Source: Strongylocentrotus droebachiensis
Taxonomy: Eukaryota > Echinodermata > Echinoidea > Camarodonta > Strongylocentrotidae
DNA: 64,000 bases
NCBI GenBank assembly: GCA_035222895.1
Contig: JAVYIG010000319.1
Coordinates: forward strand, 62,001 to 126,000
Direction: 5' to 3'
The notes under the pieces are model-generated. The model was not told the origin of the DNA. It saw only the letters and a program-made list of their open reading frames with translations, and ran no database searches. Of the stretch, positions 47,166-59,385 are shown piece after piece. Positions within the stretch are counted from its first letter, which is position 1. Every line of letters begins with the position of its first letter. The translations under genes and the position numbers were made by a program.

Positions 47166-47318
47166 CAGGGCCCCATTTCACAAAACTTTTCATCAATGAA
47201 ACATGACAGTTTTTGTTATAAGCTAGTGAAATCCTTGCTTCTGATTGGTTATCAGGAGATTTGTCACTGATCTTTGTCATTTGTCATTGAAAAAAAGGCT
47301 TTGTGAAACAGGTCCCTA
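47166..47318. mobile_element. MITE with CAGGGCCCCATTTCACAAA ends
   Basis: Left CAGGGCCCCATTTCACAAA, right TTTGTGAAACAGGTCCCT, inverted with a few mismatches, 153 bp. Its ends resemble those of the 28989-29149 MITE, suggesting a related family. Confidence 0.65.
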
Positions 47319-48029
47319 AAATCATTTAACAGATCTTATGCCCATCTTGCTATCAACAGATCAGAAAAAGTAATCAACTAAGAAATTCATATAAACTAAT
47401 AATGATATGAAGTTATTATCTGCTGATAACCAGGACATTAATTAAAGATTTGATGCCCTATTTGTTCTCACCTGATCATATGTAAGAAATAATGGAACTA
47501 TTTGTTGTTTAAATACATATGAATCTAATGATGATATGAAGTTATTATCTGCTGATAGACATTAAATAATGTTACTGAACACAGATGTAATGCCCTTCTC
47601 TCTGACTCTCTCTTTCAACAGATAATATGATCTATGTAAGAGACTAGTGAATTTAGAAGGAGAAAAAAACGCATACAAACTATGAATCTAATGATGTGAA
47701 AGTATAATTTGGTGAGAACGAGAAGGGCATTAACTCAGGCCATTTAACCAGAGATGTAATGCCCAATGCCCTCCTTTGCTCAATATTGATGATATGAAAA
47801 ATACTCAACTAATCACAATTAGATGTAATTCAACTTTAGTGTGAAGGTATCTCCCAAGAACAAGGTCTTTAAAGACCGTCAATACTACTGGGCCAGAAGG
47901 GATTAGACCACACAGCGCGGTCACTGACAGGTGGCTATCTCATTAACTCAGCTCTCAACTAACATAAGAAAAAGAGGATCATGAGGGGCCAACAGGCACC
48001 GATTGGAAAAGTTTTCTATATAGAGGGAG
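47319..48029. other. Non-coding stretch with short direct repeats
   Basis: AATGATATGAAGTTATTATC, then TGCTGATA and ATGCCC-type segments, recur near 47400, 47530 and 47690 as weak ~130-bp repeats. A palindrome half-copy (GAGAAGGGCATTAACTC) lies near 47710. Confidence 0.45.
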
Positions 48030-48150
48030 CAAGTTTTTTAGTTATTTATTTATTTATTCGTTTTATTTTGACAGGGTAGCTCTCTCAGTATGAATACTGT
48101 TTTTCTGAGAGGCCCTGTACACAAAAAATGATTACAAATACATGAAATAA
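48030..48150 (-). mobile_element. Non-LTR retrotransposon 3' tail (minus strand)
   Basis: Read on the minus strand: TACAGGGCCTCTCAGAAAAA, a hairpin partner CTGAGAGAGCTACCCTGTC, then AATAAATAAATAAATAAC as a tandem tail. It matches the hairpin-plus-microsatellite layout of the other non-LTR ends here. Confidence 0.45.
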
Positions 48151-49230
48151 CAAACAGTGTTAAAAGTAGGACAGTAGGGCTTTAAAAGGAAGAAAGATGA
48201 GTTATTAAAAAGGTGAAAATAATTGTTGAGCCACTCATTCTCTTTAATCATGGAGATGACCTGGCTAGCTTTCTATGATGGGTCAACCCCTCTTAATGCA
48301 AAAATCTATCAAATAAACTTACCTGATATTCCAAATATCCACGAAAATGGCAGGAGATAGCATGAAAGAAAATAAAAAAGAGAGAAAGAGAAATCTGTAT
48401 TAATATACTAATAATGTTTTGAAATCAATTCATTGAAAAGAAAAAAGAGACAATTGATGTTTTTTTTAAAGATCTTGTATTGTGACAGCAACATTGAATG
48501 GATGGCAAAATACCTGCGCGCAACAATGGTCCCAAGTGCATTTACCGAACCCTGTGTTATTAAGATACACAAACCTGAAGGGTATCATGTCATCATTTAA
48601 AAAACACCCGGTTCAACCCTGCCAATCTGAACGACGCTTAAAGGCATCGTTTAACAATGTTGAATCTGAGATGCATGGCCCTACTCGTTATCAGTGTCGT
48701 GATATGATGTAATATTTGAAGCCCTCAAAATGGTCATGAAGTGCCTCAAAAAAGTAGAAATCTTTGTGTGACCGTTTTTTACCATACTCATTTTTCCTCA
48801 ATAGACTGTAGTGTTATAAAAAACCGTTAGGAAAACAAACAATGAAATTTCGATTTCCAATCAAAAATATCTTGATAATCAGACAGGTGATTGTCTTGTA
48901 AAAGTCATGGGATTCCTGACTGACCTAAATGTTTATAATTATCATTGAAGCATGAGCTAAATCAAGGATTTTGTTTCGGAATCTGAGGCAATATTACTGA
49001 GTCACTTTAATGTTCCTCTAGACTGGACTTCTGTCTTACTAGGAGCATAGTTTTCAATTCATTTAAACCATCCTGAGTGGATTTTATTCAGTCAGCTGAA
49101 AGAAAGTTGAAACGGACACAAACAAGACAAATTCTGCCACAGCGATCTCAAATTTCTTTCCGCTCTTTGCACCCGGATAAAGTCGATCTCCACTGATGCT
49201 CTTCCCTCGTCAGATCATAACATCCGTGAA
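48151..49230. other. Non-coding stretch, no gene seen
   Basis: No exon or repeat that I can support. Confidence 0.5.
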
Positions 49231-49289
49231 GAGCCAGAACGGTGTTAACTCAATGTCATTATACATGAGCTAGCGTCCTTTAGGCTCTG
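49231..49289. repeat. ~60-bp imperfect palindrome (GAGCCAGAAGGG family)
   Basis: Left arm GAGCCAGAACGGTGTTAACT, right arm TGAGCTAGCGTCCTTTAGGC, ending CTC. Arms about 20 bases, loop about 17. Confidence 0.65.
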
Positions 49290-50192
49290 AGGAAATGGTA
49301 AAAAGGGCTTCTGATCAATGCAAGAATGCAGTCACCTTTTTACCCATTGCAGCTGTGTTAACAGTTTCCTGGCTGGACTTTTTAACAGCTATCCAATGAA
49401 ACCACCCTCTAATGCAGTCCGGGTGCCCCCAAGGCAGGCACTTGCCATCTGCATTCACACTTCAAAGCAACACCCAGTAATCCTCTCAAAAAATTGCTTT
49501 ACAATTCCAACCCTTATCATAGCAATCTAAAATTCTAACTGTTGTTAGTATTTTCAAAACTATGATATAGATTTACCTTTAGCTATTATTATCCTTTTAA
49601 GCTGATCCTAAGTTATGGTGATGCATGAAATTGTATTTTGAGACAAACTGAATCGATCTGATCACAACAATTTTACCTATCTAATTCTAAATTGTTTATC
49701 ATGCAGCATGACAATGTGGATGGGTTAATACACTTCTCTGTCATGTAAACATACAATAACAAAAGCTTGTAGATTTTGTCTTTGTAATTTTGATCAACAA
49801 AAGGTGCATGATTCACCTTTTTTCTTGGGGACAGTACGTGTGGGAGCAATACAGTCAGGAATTTACAATTCCATATAAATTACATCTACATATGTACTTC
49901 TAGAATCGCACGTACACATGAACATGTTGATGTACCTGACCTCGTTCATAGACAAAAATCAATTTGCAGTGAACATGTTGTGGTTTATAAAAGCATTATA
50001 ACTTTCTTCTTTTTTTCTTGTGGAGAAATTTAATCAGTATGACATTTGCAGGTAGAAAAATTGATGAAAGATTTATGCTGTCTCTATAGGTTCATATTGG
50101 TTCATATTGGCTCAAAGGCTCGTTGTGAATACAGCGAAAGACAAATTCATGATTCTGTGGAATGAATGACCCGAGGAGAAATGAACACACAA
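49290..50192. other. Non-coding stretch, no gene seen
   Basis: Small frame at 49318-49530 without domain. Confidence 0.45.
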
Positions 50193-50417
50193 CTCAATTT
50201 GCCCAAAGCTATTGCTGATTGGTAATCCCATTTTTTAACAAATCATTTTAAATGTGTCATGTTCTTTTGAAACACACAAATAATGTTCAAATTTATGTTT
50301 TACTCAATTTGCCCCAGGTAATTGGCTAATCAGTAAATCCCATGTTTTCAAAGATCATTTCAAATGTATCATGTTCTTCTGAAACACACAAATATAATGT
50401 TCAGATTGATGTTTCAC
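50193..50417. repeat. Tandem duplication, 110-bp period
   Basis: AATTTGCCC(C), then ATTGGTAATCCCAT / AATCAGTAAATCCCAT, and GTCATGTTCTTTTGAAACAC / ATCATGTTCTTCTGAAACAC align in order. Confidence 0.8.
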
Positions 50418-50639
50418 GTTGAGTATGAACACGGTCTGTTGAAGTTGCATAGCGTTGGGTGTGCCCCAAGGGCAGGCAAATAGGTACAAGTCATCATTCG
50501 ACCTCAAAGCGTGACAAGGGGTCTTTGAAGTCCATGATGTCTCGACTTCATTTCAACTCATGCGTGACATCACTTACATAATTTAGTACATGTGGGACAG
50601 TAGTGAAAGTAGACCTTGTGCATGCATGGTAGAGTAGAG

Positions 50640-51402
50640 TAGAGTATCCAGCTATTTTTATATCACCGCTGCTAAGGCTGTTCCTGCAATAACAAACTCT
50701 ACTTATCTTGCACGTACTGCACCCTTGTATAAACGCCTGAATATTTTTAATGTGAAATCTCTATATTATATGCAACTTACTCAATTTATGTTTCTTTTCA
50801 AGAAAAATCAGCTACCATGTATTTTTAATGAGATGTTCATTGTTAATGCTGAAATTCACTCTTATGAAACAAGAAGATCAAATAAATTTCATTTGCCCTC
50901 TGTTAAAACAACTTTTCTTCAAAGGAACATTTATTTTAGTGGACCATCACTATGGAATTTACTTCCCAATGATATTGTCAGCTGCTCATCACTTTATTCT
51001 TTCAAGTCAAAGTTGAAACAATATTTGATCTCGTATCCAACTCTTAAGATATAGTTTGTAGGGTGTTTCTTTCTATTGTTCTCAATATTTCTTTACTGTA
51101 TATCATTCATTTCCTCTTTATATTGTATTTCTTGGTACCACCAACCCACTACTACTCACCCCACGCCTAGATTTGCATGTAATATCTATATATGTTTTTG
51201 TATGTGTTATTGTTTAATTTAAAAAAAAACTATTGTATTTTTATATTGTAATTTTAAGCAGGGGATGATCCCCGATAAACCTCTGTGGTTTTTGATCACC
51301 CCCTCTGCAGGTTCATCTTTTGTTGTAATGCTTTTATATTTGATTGTAATTTATACTGTCTTTTATGAATCTGTGGAAATAAATGAAATTGAATTGAAAA
51401 AT
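50640..51402 (+). mobile_element. Non-LTR retrotransposon 3' end with intact RT C-terminal frame
   Basis: The frame at 50725-51054 (about 109 codons) reads MFLFKKNQLPCIFNEMF, then HSYETRRSNKFHLPSVKTT and YFSGPSLWNLLPNDIVSC, then FKSKLKQYL. This is the C-terminal block of CR1/L2/Jockey-type reverse transcriptases (HSYxTRxSN, G-LWN-LP, FK-KLK). After the stop comes a hairpin around GGGGATGATCCCC and GATCACCCCC, and an AAATGAAATTGAATTGAAAA tail with AATTG units. 5'-truncated; this end has no internal stop and may be a younger insertion than the 13.4-kb copy. Confidence 0.75.
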
Positions 51403-52111
51403 TGAAGACTAGAAGGCTAACCAAATTATATTTAGATTTTAGAACGTGGAATATTCAGGCAGAATCCCTGATTACCATGGCAACTGAACCCTTGTAGTGC
51501 CGATGGTCGTCAAGTGCCTTGGGATTTCCAATATGCAGACATGATATACAGCGGAAGACCCTGGGAATATATTGCAACGACTGTTTGATAGAGTTGTTTT
51601 TTTCCAATTTAAACAAGATGATGTTTGCCTATATTGCTGAACAGTCGTTTCTACCATTTTAATCCTTCAATTCAAACCGGCTGTTGATTATTTTGAGAGG
51701 AACTGTACATGTAAAGGAATTTTAAAAGAAATAACAACTTAAGATATGGAGACACATGTTGCTTATTTGTGTATAAGAATAATTCTTGTATAGGAATATA
51801 CTAAATAAATATTATTGATGTTTATCAGGGCTGTAGGCAATTTCATATTTAAAAATAAAAAAAGTTTGCATTTTGCCTTGTAACTCAAAGTGGCTTCATG
51901 AATTGTGAAGTTTGTTTCAAGACTAATAACTAAAAAGAATGAACCAGAAGTACAGTGAGAGATCCAATAGTCTCACAGGGAATACGCCCCCCCCCCCCCC
52001 CCCTGCACACAAAAAATAATGTTTTAAAATGGGGAAGAATTTTAATCACAGAGGCCAAATTAGTCTCTTATGACAGTTGAGAAATTGCACAATTCTACAT
52101 ATAGATAAAAC
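51403..52111. other. Non-coding stretch with a C-run
   Basis: A C-run lies at 51987-52003. An X-box-like ATTACCATGGCAAC lies at 51471-51484. No gene is seen. Confidence 0.5.
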
Positions 52112-52343
52112 ATGTAGTAGTAGTAGTAGTAGTAGTGATGGTGGTTATTTTACCTGACTGCTAAGAAAGTATAAATGCTTGTTAGTAAGCAACCAGAGGA
52201 CCAACGGCTTTAGGTCCTCTCTGAGAGACCTGGTAATGAGGATTAATGCCTTACCAAAGGGCACTAGCGCATCGTCTTGGTTCGAACACGGGCCGCCGGA
52301 TTACGAGACCACTGCTAAACCAACTGAGCTATCGTGCCTCCCC
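52112..52343 (-). mobile_element. tRNA-derived SINE
   Basis: On the minus strand the 5' part is tRNA-like: GGCACGATAGCTCAGTTGGT carries a Pol III A box (TAGCTCAGTTGG, 52320-52331 complement), and GTGTTCGAACC is a B box (52279-52289). A tRNA-unrelated body follows (TAGTGCCCTTTGG, CTCAGAGAGGACC, GGTTGCTTACTAAC), then (ACT)n at 52112-52136 as the tail. The D-arm and T-arm consensus are clear, but the anticodon arm is degenerate, so it is not a functional tRNA gene. Confidence 0.8.
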
Positions 52344-53440
52344 ATCTAGTATGAAACAACCGGCACATATCTGGCATGTTGAGTGGAAGACTGGAAAGAA
52401 ATGTGTTTTCATCTTGCCCTAAATCTTTCCATTTCATTGATTTCTCGATAAGATTGACAGGATCATTGCAGCCATCTCCTCTCATATCACATCTCGACCT
52501 TATAAGTAGGGACTACAAGACAGTAATGGATACAAATCGATGGGAGAAGTCGGCTGGGTGCATGGATTTCTCAGTTTTTGTTGAATAAAAAAACAAAGAT
52601 TCTCTTATTATGCACATGATCCTATAGAAATTGGTTGGATAGTTTAAGGGTAACAAAAAAAAAGAGAAAGAAAATTTATGAAAATTTCCTCCTAAATAAA
52701 AGTTATGAGAGAATAATCAATGCAAATCAATGGATGTAGCTGGCAAGCTGCATGGATATTATGAAACATTTTTCCCTGAGGTGGAAACTGATTTAAAATT
52801 CAACTGATGCATAATGTTGTTGTTTTTTCCTTGTCAAAATCTTCTTCCTGAAGCAATTATTGGGATAACAAAAACTGAGAAAATGTTCACTCAACCTACA
52901 TGTTTTTGATGTCAAAAATCAGTCTGCTTTCAATGCAGGATAACTAAAACTGAAGAAAAAAAGGTTGACAGCCTCTCTTTTATGTGGAGCGTATATTTAT
53001 TTTAAACTTGGACATCAAAACATGAGAAATTTGTTGACGGTGTTTCTCTTTCTGTGTCAAGCGTCTGTCTGATTTCATAATGGGATGACAAAAAGTGAGA
53101 AATTTGTTGACCGTGCTTCTCTTGGTGTTCGGTTTCATTGATGAATTTGATTTTTAGGCAGGAGTGCTTTGGACAGCTCCTGAGAGGTTTTGGTTTTCAT
53201 TCCATTCTTTTGACAGTTATTTCTAGCTGATTCAATTTTGAAGTTGAGAATTGATGAAGCTGAGAGCTCGAGGGAAATTCAGCGGCTGATAAAATACATT
53301 AACTCAGAGATATAGAATATTGGAAGAGTTTATCTGTGAATTCCTAAACTAGAATTATGCTTTTTGTGTGTTACGGTGTGTGGACAGAAACAGCAACAAT
53401 TGTGTCCCAACGACCTTTTTGTTTATTCTTTGTATACATA
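52344..53440. other. Non-coding stretch with weak ~90-bp repeats
   Basis: 52600-53130 contains diverged repeats of GGGATAACAAAAACTGAGAA-like text followed by CTTCTCTTTTTGTG-like text (near 52860, 52940, 53030, 53080). No gene is seen. Confidence 0.45.
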
Positions 53441-53448
53441 AGTAGTTG

Positions 53449-53614
53449 TTGTTCATGATGATGGTGATGATGGTAATGTTGATGATGATGCTGCTGCTGG
53501 TGATGGAGATGATGATGATAATGATGATGATGATGATGATGATGATGATGCTGTTGCTGCTGGTGATGATGATGATGATGATGATGATGATGCTGCTGCT
53601 GCTGCTGCTGCTGG

Positions 53615-53645
<31 letters not shown>

Positions 53646-53850
53646 GATGGTGATAATTATAATGATGGCAATGATCAGGATGATGATCATGATCATATTG
53701 ATGATGGTAGCAATAATGATGTTGACAATGATAAAGATGGTAGAGATGATTATGATGATAATGATCAATGATAATAGTGATAATGGTGATAATGGTGATG
53801 ATAATAACAAATATAATGATCATGATCATGATGATGCTTTAATGGAAAGA
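53449..53850. repeat. (GAT)n/(GCT)n triplet microsatellite
   Basis: About 400 bp of ATG/GAT triplets with (GCT)n interruptions near 53550 and 53590-53612. It opens poly-Met, poly-His and poly-Ile frames on both strands, all artefacts. Confidence 0.9.
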
Positions 53851-56459
53851 AAAAAACCTGAATGCTGAATCCGATACATCTTATGCCAGCTATATACCAC
53901 AAAAGCACATGACAGGTATTACATGGCAAAAATAAACATCCAATCTACAATTTTCATCTCTTCAACGTTCATTATCGATGCAATACACGTTTCAAGACAC
54001 TTTGTTATTGTTAACAAGCCGTATTGATTCATTTTCTCGGCACGTCCACTCCAGGAATACAGCTCTTTGTTATTTAATTGCTTTAATGAATGGCTCCCCA
54101 ACCATCAATAAACAATCAACTTTCTCTCTGATGCACAAGCAATATATTTTCTGTTTCGGAGCCAGAAGGGCATTAACTCTGTATAAAATGATATGAGTTA
54201 CAAATTGACGGCATGTCCACCTTAAGCACACCCAAGGTATATGTACATGTAACAACTAATTAAGATTTTAATATGAGGTAACCGTATGACTAAACAACTA
54301 AATTGATATAAAGTGAGCTTGATTGCACAGTTTAATCAATAGCTGATTCAGCCAATGTTTAAGCCCCCAGCAAGATCAATTTTGAATTTCATCCCCAAGG
54401 AATGGAAATTAGCATATAAATGAATGGTTTTGACAGAAGGCATCAATCAACGAACGGGCTCTACAGTTACAATTGGCCATTTGGAAGAGAGTTTTTTGTG
54501 TGATTTATACAAAAATACAATACGTTTTTTTAAATATACAAATAAAACACATTATTCTTCTCAACTAAGGTTTGGTCAAATGTTTATCAATCAACAAACA
54601 TGTGATCTAAAGTTTAAAGTGGATATTTTGAAGGGAGATTAATTTTGCTCTTCATATTTTTATGAAAACAAAATAATGTCTATATGCAAATAAAACATAT
54701 TTCTTCAACTTTTAGCAACAAAAATGAAATGAATTGTCTGGACAAGTACATGTGTACATCAATCAAGAAACAAGTTCTAATTTACAAGTGAAGAAAAAAA
54801 TTGAAGAAAGATATATTCATGTCTATTATCCACAAACAAAACTGTGTATTCATATAAATATAACTAGTCAGAAACGTCTATGTATGAAACAATAAACTTC
54901 ACATAAATGAAGAATACAAAAGGTTATGATGCGACCTATTTTTCAGACTATTTGTAGCCTACACTGCAATTTAATGTTTACGTTATGCAACAGTAAGCAT
55001 TGGATACTCTAAGCTTTGCAATGATACTAATACTCAAAGTTTCCTCCAGTTATGAAACCACTTGAACATCATATCATATCAATATAACTCAATAAGATCT
55101 ATACAGAGAATTAATTGTTTTCTTCCCATTTGCTCCATTTTCAGATTTGTGACTTAATGTTAAAGAGCCCCGAGTCAAAACTGTGGTAATCATAGCAATA
55201 TACATTCTATTATGCAAATTGCTACATTGAATTCCTTTTCACATATGCACATTTATTCAATTTTACAGCATCCCCCCCCCCCCCCTTGACCATTTTCTCA
55301 ATATCACGTTCTTGAATGTTATTAGCGAAATGCACCTCTTTAATCATTTACTAGCCTCTGTAGCTATTGCCAAGGTTAAATGAAAATTTTCATGTACAAT
55401 GCACATAATCAATGCTCGATCCTCGAGCAATTTCAGACGAGTGCTCGAGGGAAGGATACTTTTTTAATCTTGCTGTCAGAATTGATTGGGTGTAACTACT
55501 TCAAAGTTTATTACCTTGGGTTAGTTATTGGTATATGCTTGGATAGTACAAATATCCTGTGTTCGTGATTTACTATTTCATTTCCTTGCTATTTGTAGGT
55601 ACGAGAGAATCTCACTCTCAAAGTATCTTATTCTAACTGTTCAACAATTCCTCCTTTTTTCTCTCCTCATATCAGTTTCCTTCCTTCCTTCCCTCCCTTG
55701 TCCTTTCTCATATCCCTTTTCCTTATTCTTATCCCTTTTCATTCTTGCCATCTTTTCTTACAGGACATCTCCTCATACTCTCTTCAACATGAATCTGCCA
55801 TTTATACCTTTTTGCTCTTATCCTACTTGTTTCTCTCCATCTTTTCCTCAAAAATAAAGTCTTTTCTTCAAATTACTTTTCTGTCTCTAACTCTTCCTGT
55901 CTGTGCCCTACCCCCCCCCCCCCCCCTTTCCCCCTCCTCCTTCTCTCTCTCTCTCTTTCTTGCTTTCATTCTTTCTCCTTCCCTGTCTATCCTTTCTCTG
56001 TTTCTCAATACCTACAATACATGTATGTCACACATTTTAATATCTTCATCTCTCCACATTTGAAAAGTAGTATTATTTTTTTCCCTGCAATTGGCAGCAG
56101 CCAGTTTCTCAAAAACATTGTGCAGAAAAAGTCTAAGTTCCTGGACATCCCATAGAAATACTAGTTAACTCTAATGGAATGTGGAAGAAATTAGACTTAT
56201 GATGGTTTCGAGAAACAGCCGTTTGGCAGGCTTACAAATGTATACACAATCTCTTAACATCCTGCAATAACTATGAGACAAAACATGTCACTGTTTAATG
56301 TCAATTCAAAACTGGATTATTTTATGAGGCCTCCTTTTGCAACCTACATGTATATACCGGTATATAACTATAACTGTAATCTTCTTTAACATGTAACAAA
56401 CAATGCTCATCAATACACTGTACCCATCAGGTAGTGCTATAAGCTGTCTTTTGACAAGC
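53851..56459. other. Non-coding stretch; palindrome half-copy, C-runs, CT-rich tract
   Basis: 54158-54198 is a member of the GAGCCAGAAGGG palindrome family with a good left arm (GGAGCCAGAAGGGCATTAAC) and a truncated right arm. C-runs lie at 55270-55285 and 55910-55926. 55640-56000 is pyrimidine rich. 56093-56215 has AGTTTCTCAAAAAC...GGTTTCGAGAAACAG ends and may be a further MITE. Confidence 0.45.
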
Positions 56460-56596
56460 ACAGATATATTATCTTTAGATAATATATTTTATTCAATACC
56501 AATGCCAGTAAATGGTGAGAGAAAACAGTGGCATAAACGGCCTGCCATAGTAAAATCCAACTTAAAGTCGATCTTAGTCTTAGTGAAACACTCCCC
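56460..56596. mobile_element. Partial second copy of the 31061-31340 foldback MITE
   Basis: ATCTTTAGATAATATATTTT, CCAATGCCAGTAAATGGTGA, AAACAGTGGCATAA and CAACTTAAAGTCGATCTTAG, ending AACACTCCCC, match the right half of the 31-kb copy. The left arm is missing. Confidence 0.65.
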
Positions 56597-59277
56597 AGCT
56601 GCATGCAAGAAGGCCGTAACAGCCATGCATTGTCAATGGCATTAACATCCTACTCGCGGGGAGCTGATGACAGAGTCGTTTATGTGGTGAGTCCCAGTTT
56701 CCCACCATAGAGAAAGGGGATATTGATCAGAAAAGCGTGTTTTCCATTGTCAGTGTATGAGGGTTAAGAGTGCCCAAATCAATACGGGGGACAATGCAGA
56801 AGGGAATCGGAGGGACAGGATGGGAGTACATGAACACTTATTTTGCAATTCCCCCTTCTTCTCCTTGTTCCCAATCAATCTATACCTATCATAATGCATA
56901 CAGGTTATTCCTACATAAAATAGACATACACTACAGCCCTTATTTCATCATCATCATCATCATCAAATGCCAGGTGTGTTTACAACGGACGGCGGTCATG
57001 GCCTTCCATTTCTGTCTATTACCTGCTTTTCTTAAAGAGCTAGTATTGCTAAATTTCATTGTTGGTTGCCCATTTGTTCAGGCTTTGCAAAGATGTTTAG
57101 GAATGCATGTCTTCCCTCCTGCTATTTCCAGTAATCTTTCTTTTTGATATTTTTTTTCCTGGACTATCCTTTCTGTATATCTGAACACCAAATTTCCAAA
57201 TTTAAGACGAAGTAAAAACTGATTCCTAGTTCTCGATGGGATTTTTGGCAAAATTAGGAGTTGGTTTTGTATTATATGATATTTTCCCTAAAAACTACAA
57301 ATAATATAGGATCCAGTTTTTAAATTTGTAACACAACATTTTTCTTCATCAATTGGATTTATCCTGAGGCTCAGTGTTGATAAAAACAAGTTGACTTCCA
57401 TGATATTGAAGATTTGTGTTACTTTCTTTCCTAGATTAAGTAAATGCTTCTTTAAAATACAAACAAATGCTGTGCATAAAGCCATGAGTGCTCTGCAATC
57501 AATATTATCCTACGCTATCAAACTAAATTTCTCACTTCAACTCTGCATGGGCTAAACAATTATCATATTAACTCTAACCCAAACTACAACCCAACTGCAA
57601 CCCTAAAACCGACCCTAAATCTTGACATCTAATTCTAAGTAAAGCCTGGAGCAAATGTCTGGTCACTACTAAAAGGTTATACACTCACACTTATAGTACA
57701 CTCAAAATACTAGTATAAACCTTATAAACGCATGAGTAGGATTATAAATGTTGTTAAACCCATTATTGATTTCTTTTTTAACATGGTACATTGAACAACT
57801 TTGTTTGAAAGAAAACAGGAGATACTACCTCGAGGCCATATAATGACAAAAATAACTTTCCTTTTCCCTTTCCTTTTCCCGTTGCTCTATCCCTTAAAAT
57901 AACTTTCCTTTTTCACTTTCCTTTTCCCTTTCCTTGTCATGTGGCTTGACAAAATGTCTGAATTATGTGTATCACACATTGTATTGTTTTACATTTTTAT
58001 AGGCGTTATCAATAGTGTCATGTCAAGACAATGTGCAGATTCCATTTGTACAGTACATTGGATTGCCTTTCAAAGTAACTGCTATACATTTCCAAGAGAA
58101 ATTGATATTAGTTGAATTTATTTTATCGATCTCAGAATGCTTGAAAAGTTTTCTTTCATGAGCTGTGTCTTCTCCTCGTCTCACGAGTCACTTTTACTAT
58201 TCGTATTAAAAAGTCTACTTTCAATATGTAACCTTTACAAATCTGTTTACAGAAGTAATATATGAAGATTATATTCAAATAGAGTTAACAATTCTGTAAT
58301 GGGACCCTAGACATACAGACTGACATTTAACCAGGGGTAGATCCTGAATAAAAGAGGGGCATAATTTGAATAAATATTTTGCAGCAGAAGAAAAAAAGTT
58401 AAACATATTTTTCAGGAGTATTGAGGTCTAGAATTTGAAATGGAGGAAGAAGAATATAATAAGTGAAGCACATTTGTTAGGGTGTACATATATATGCATG
58501 ATTTGGATGTTATAATGTGTGATGTTTCCCCCTCCTGCCCCTCCCATAGATCCGTCACTACATGTATCTTTGACATACCAATAGATCTCATAGAACTTTT
58601 ACAAAACAAAGATGCTAATGTCTTTCCATACTTCTTAAATAATAATAACAATAATAAATAATCTTTTAAAGTCCACTCCAAATTTTATTAAGTTAAACCG
58701 AAAATGGAAATTCTTTTTGCCCAATTGATTGTGAGCCCGGCAGCCACTGAGCAGCGCCAGATCGACGTTGCTCTATCCCTTATTGTTAAGTCCAACTTAG
58801 AGATAACTTCAACTTTGGATCTTTGTGAAACACCCCCCTGGTTCATATAATGCCATGGCTAATTTGATGGACAACTATCCATGTCCAGAAACACCCCTCT
58901 GGTAAAGCTCTCTTGAATCATCATCCTCCCTCAGACATAATAAAAAGATACGTCCATCTCTCATCTCTGTGATAGCTCAATTAAAAAGGGTGCGAAAGAA
59001 GTACATTATGTGCACAATCCCATTTCCGCTATGTACCCTGTCCCCTAGTGCCTTCTTACATGTAGGAAGTGAATGGGAATCCAGGATTTTGTAAAGTTCC
59101 TTTTGGGTCTAGAATTACATTGGTCAGAAATAAAAATACATTTTGTAGAAAGAGAAAAGCAGGGAGAGAATGCATGACTCATATGCTAAATTTATCTTTA
59201 ATTGGATAAGATTGAAATGACTTAGAGCCGAAGCAGCACAAATACAAAATTAGGGGAACATTTTGTTTTTGTGTATA
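56597..59277. other. Non-coding stretch, no gene seen
   Basis: (ATC)n lies at 56946-56964. CCCTAAACC-like degenerate runs lie near 57575-57625. CTTTCCTTTTCCC short repeats lie near 57855-57940. A possible hAT-like fragment with CAGGGGTAGATCC (58333) and ATAGATCCGTCACTAC (58548) lies at 58330-58565, weakly supported. Confidence 0.45.
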
Positions 59278-59385
59278 TAATATTTTTAAATTTTATTTAT
59301 TTATTTATTAAAAATGGTTTATTTCATTAAAAAACATTCGCGGCCCGAGAGCCGAATTGCAGTTTCTTTTACAAAGTATACATCA
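59278..59385 (-). mobile_element. Non-LTR retrotransposon 3' tail (minus strand)
   Basis: Read on the minus strand: GCAATTCGGCTCTCGGGCCG hairpin-like text, AATGAAATAAACCA, then AATAAATAAATAAATAAAAT tail. Confidence 0.45.

Noticed and set aside
52279-52343. A functional tRNA gene
   Set aside because: A and B boxes are clear, but the acceptor and anticodon stems are degenerate and the sequence runs into a SINE body and microsatellite tail.
53355-53868. Long open frames of poly-Met, poly-His and poly-Ile on both strands
   Set aside because: They are translations of a GAT/GCT triplet microsatellite and are open in several frames at once.
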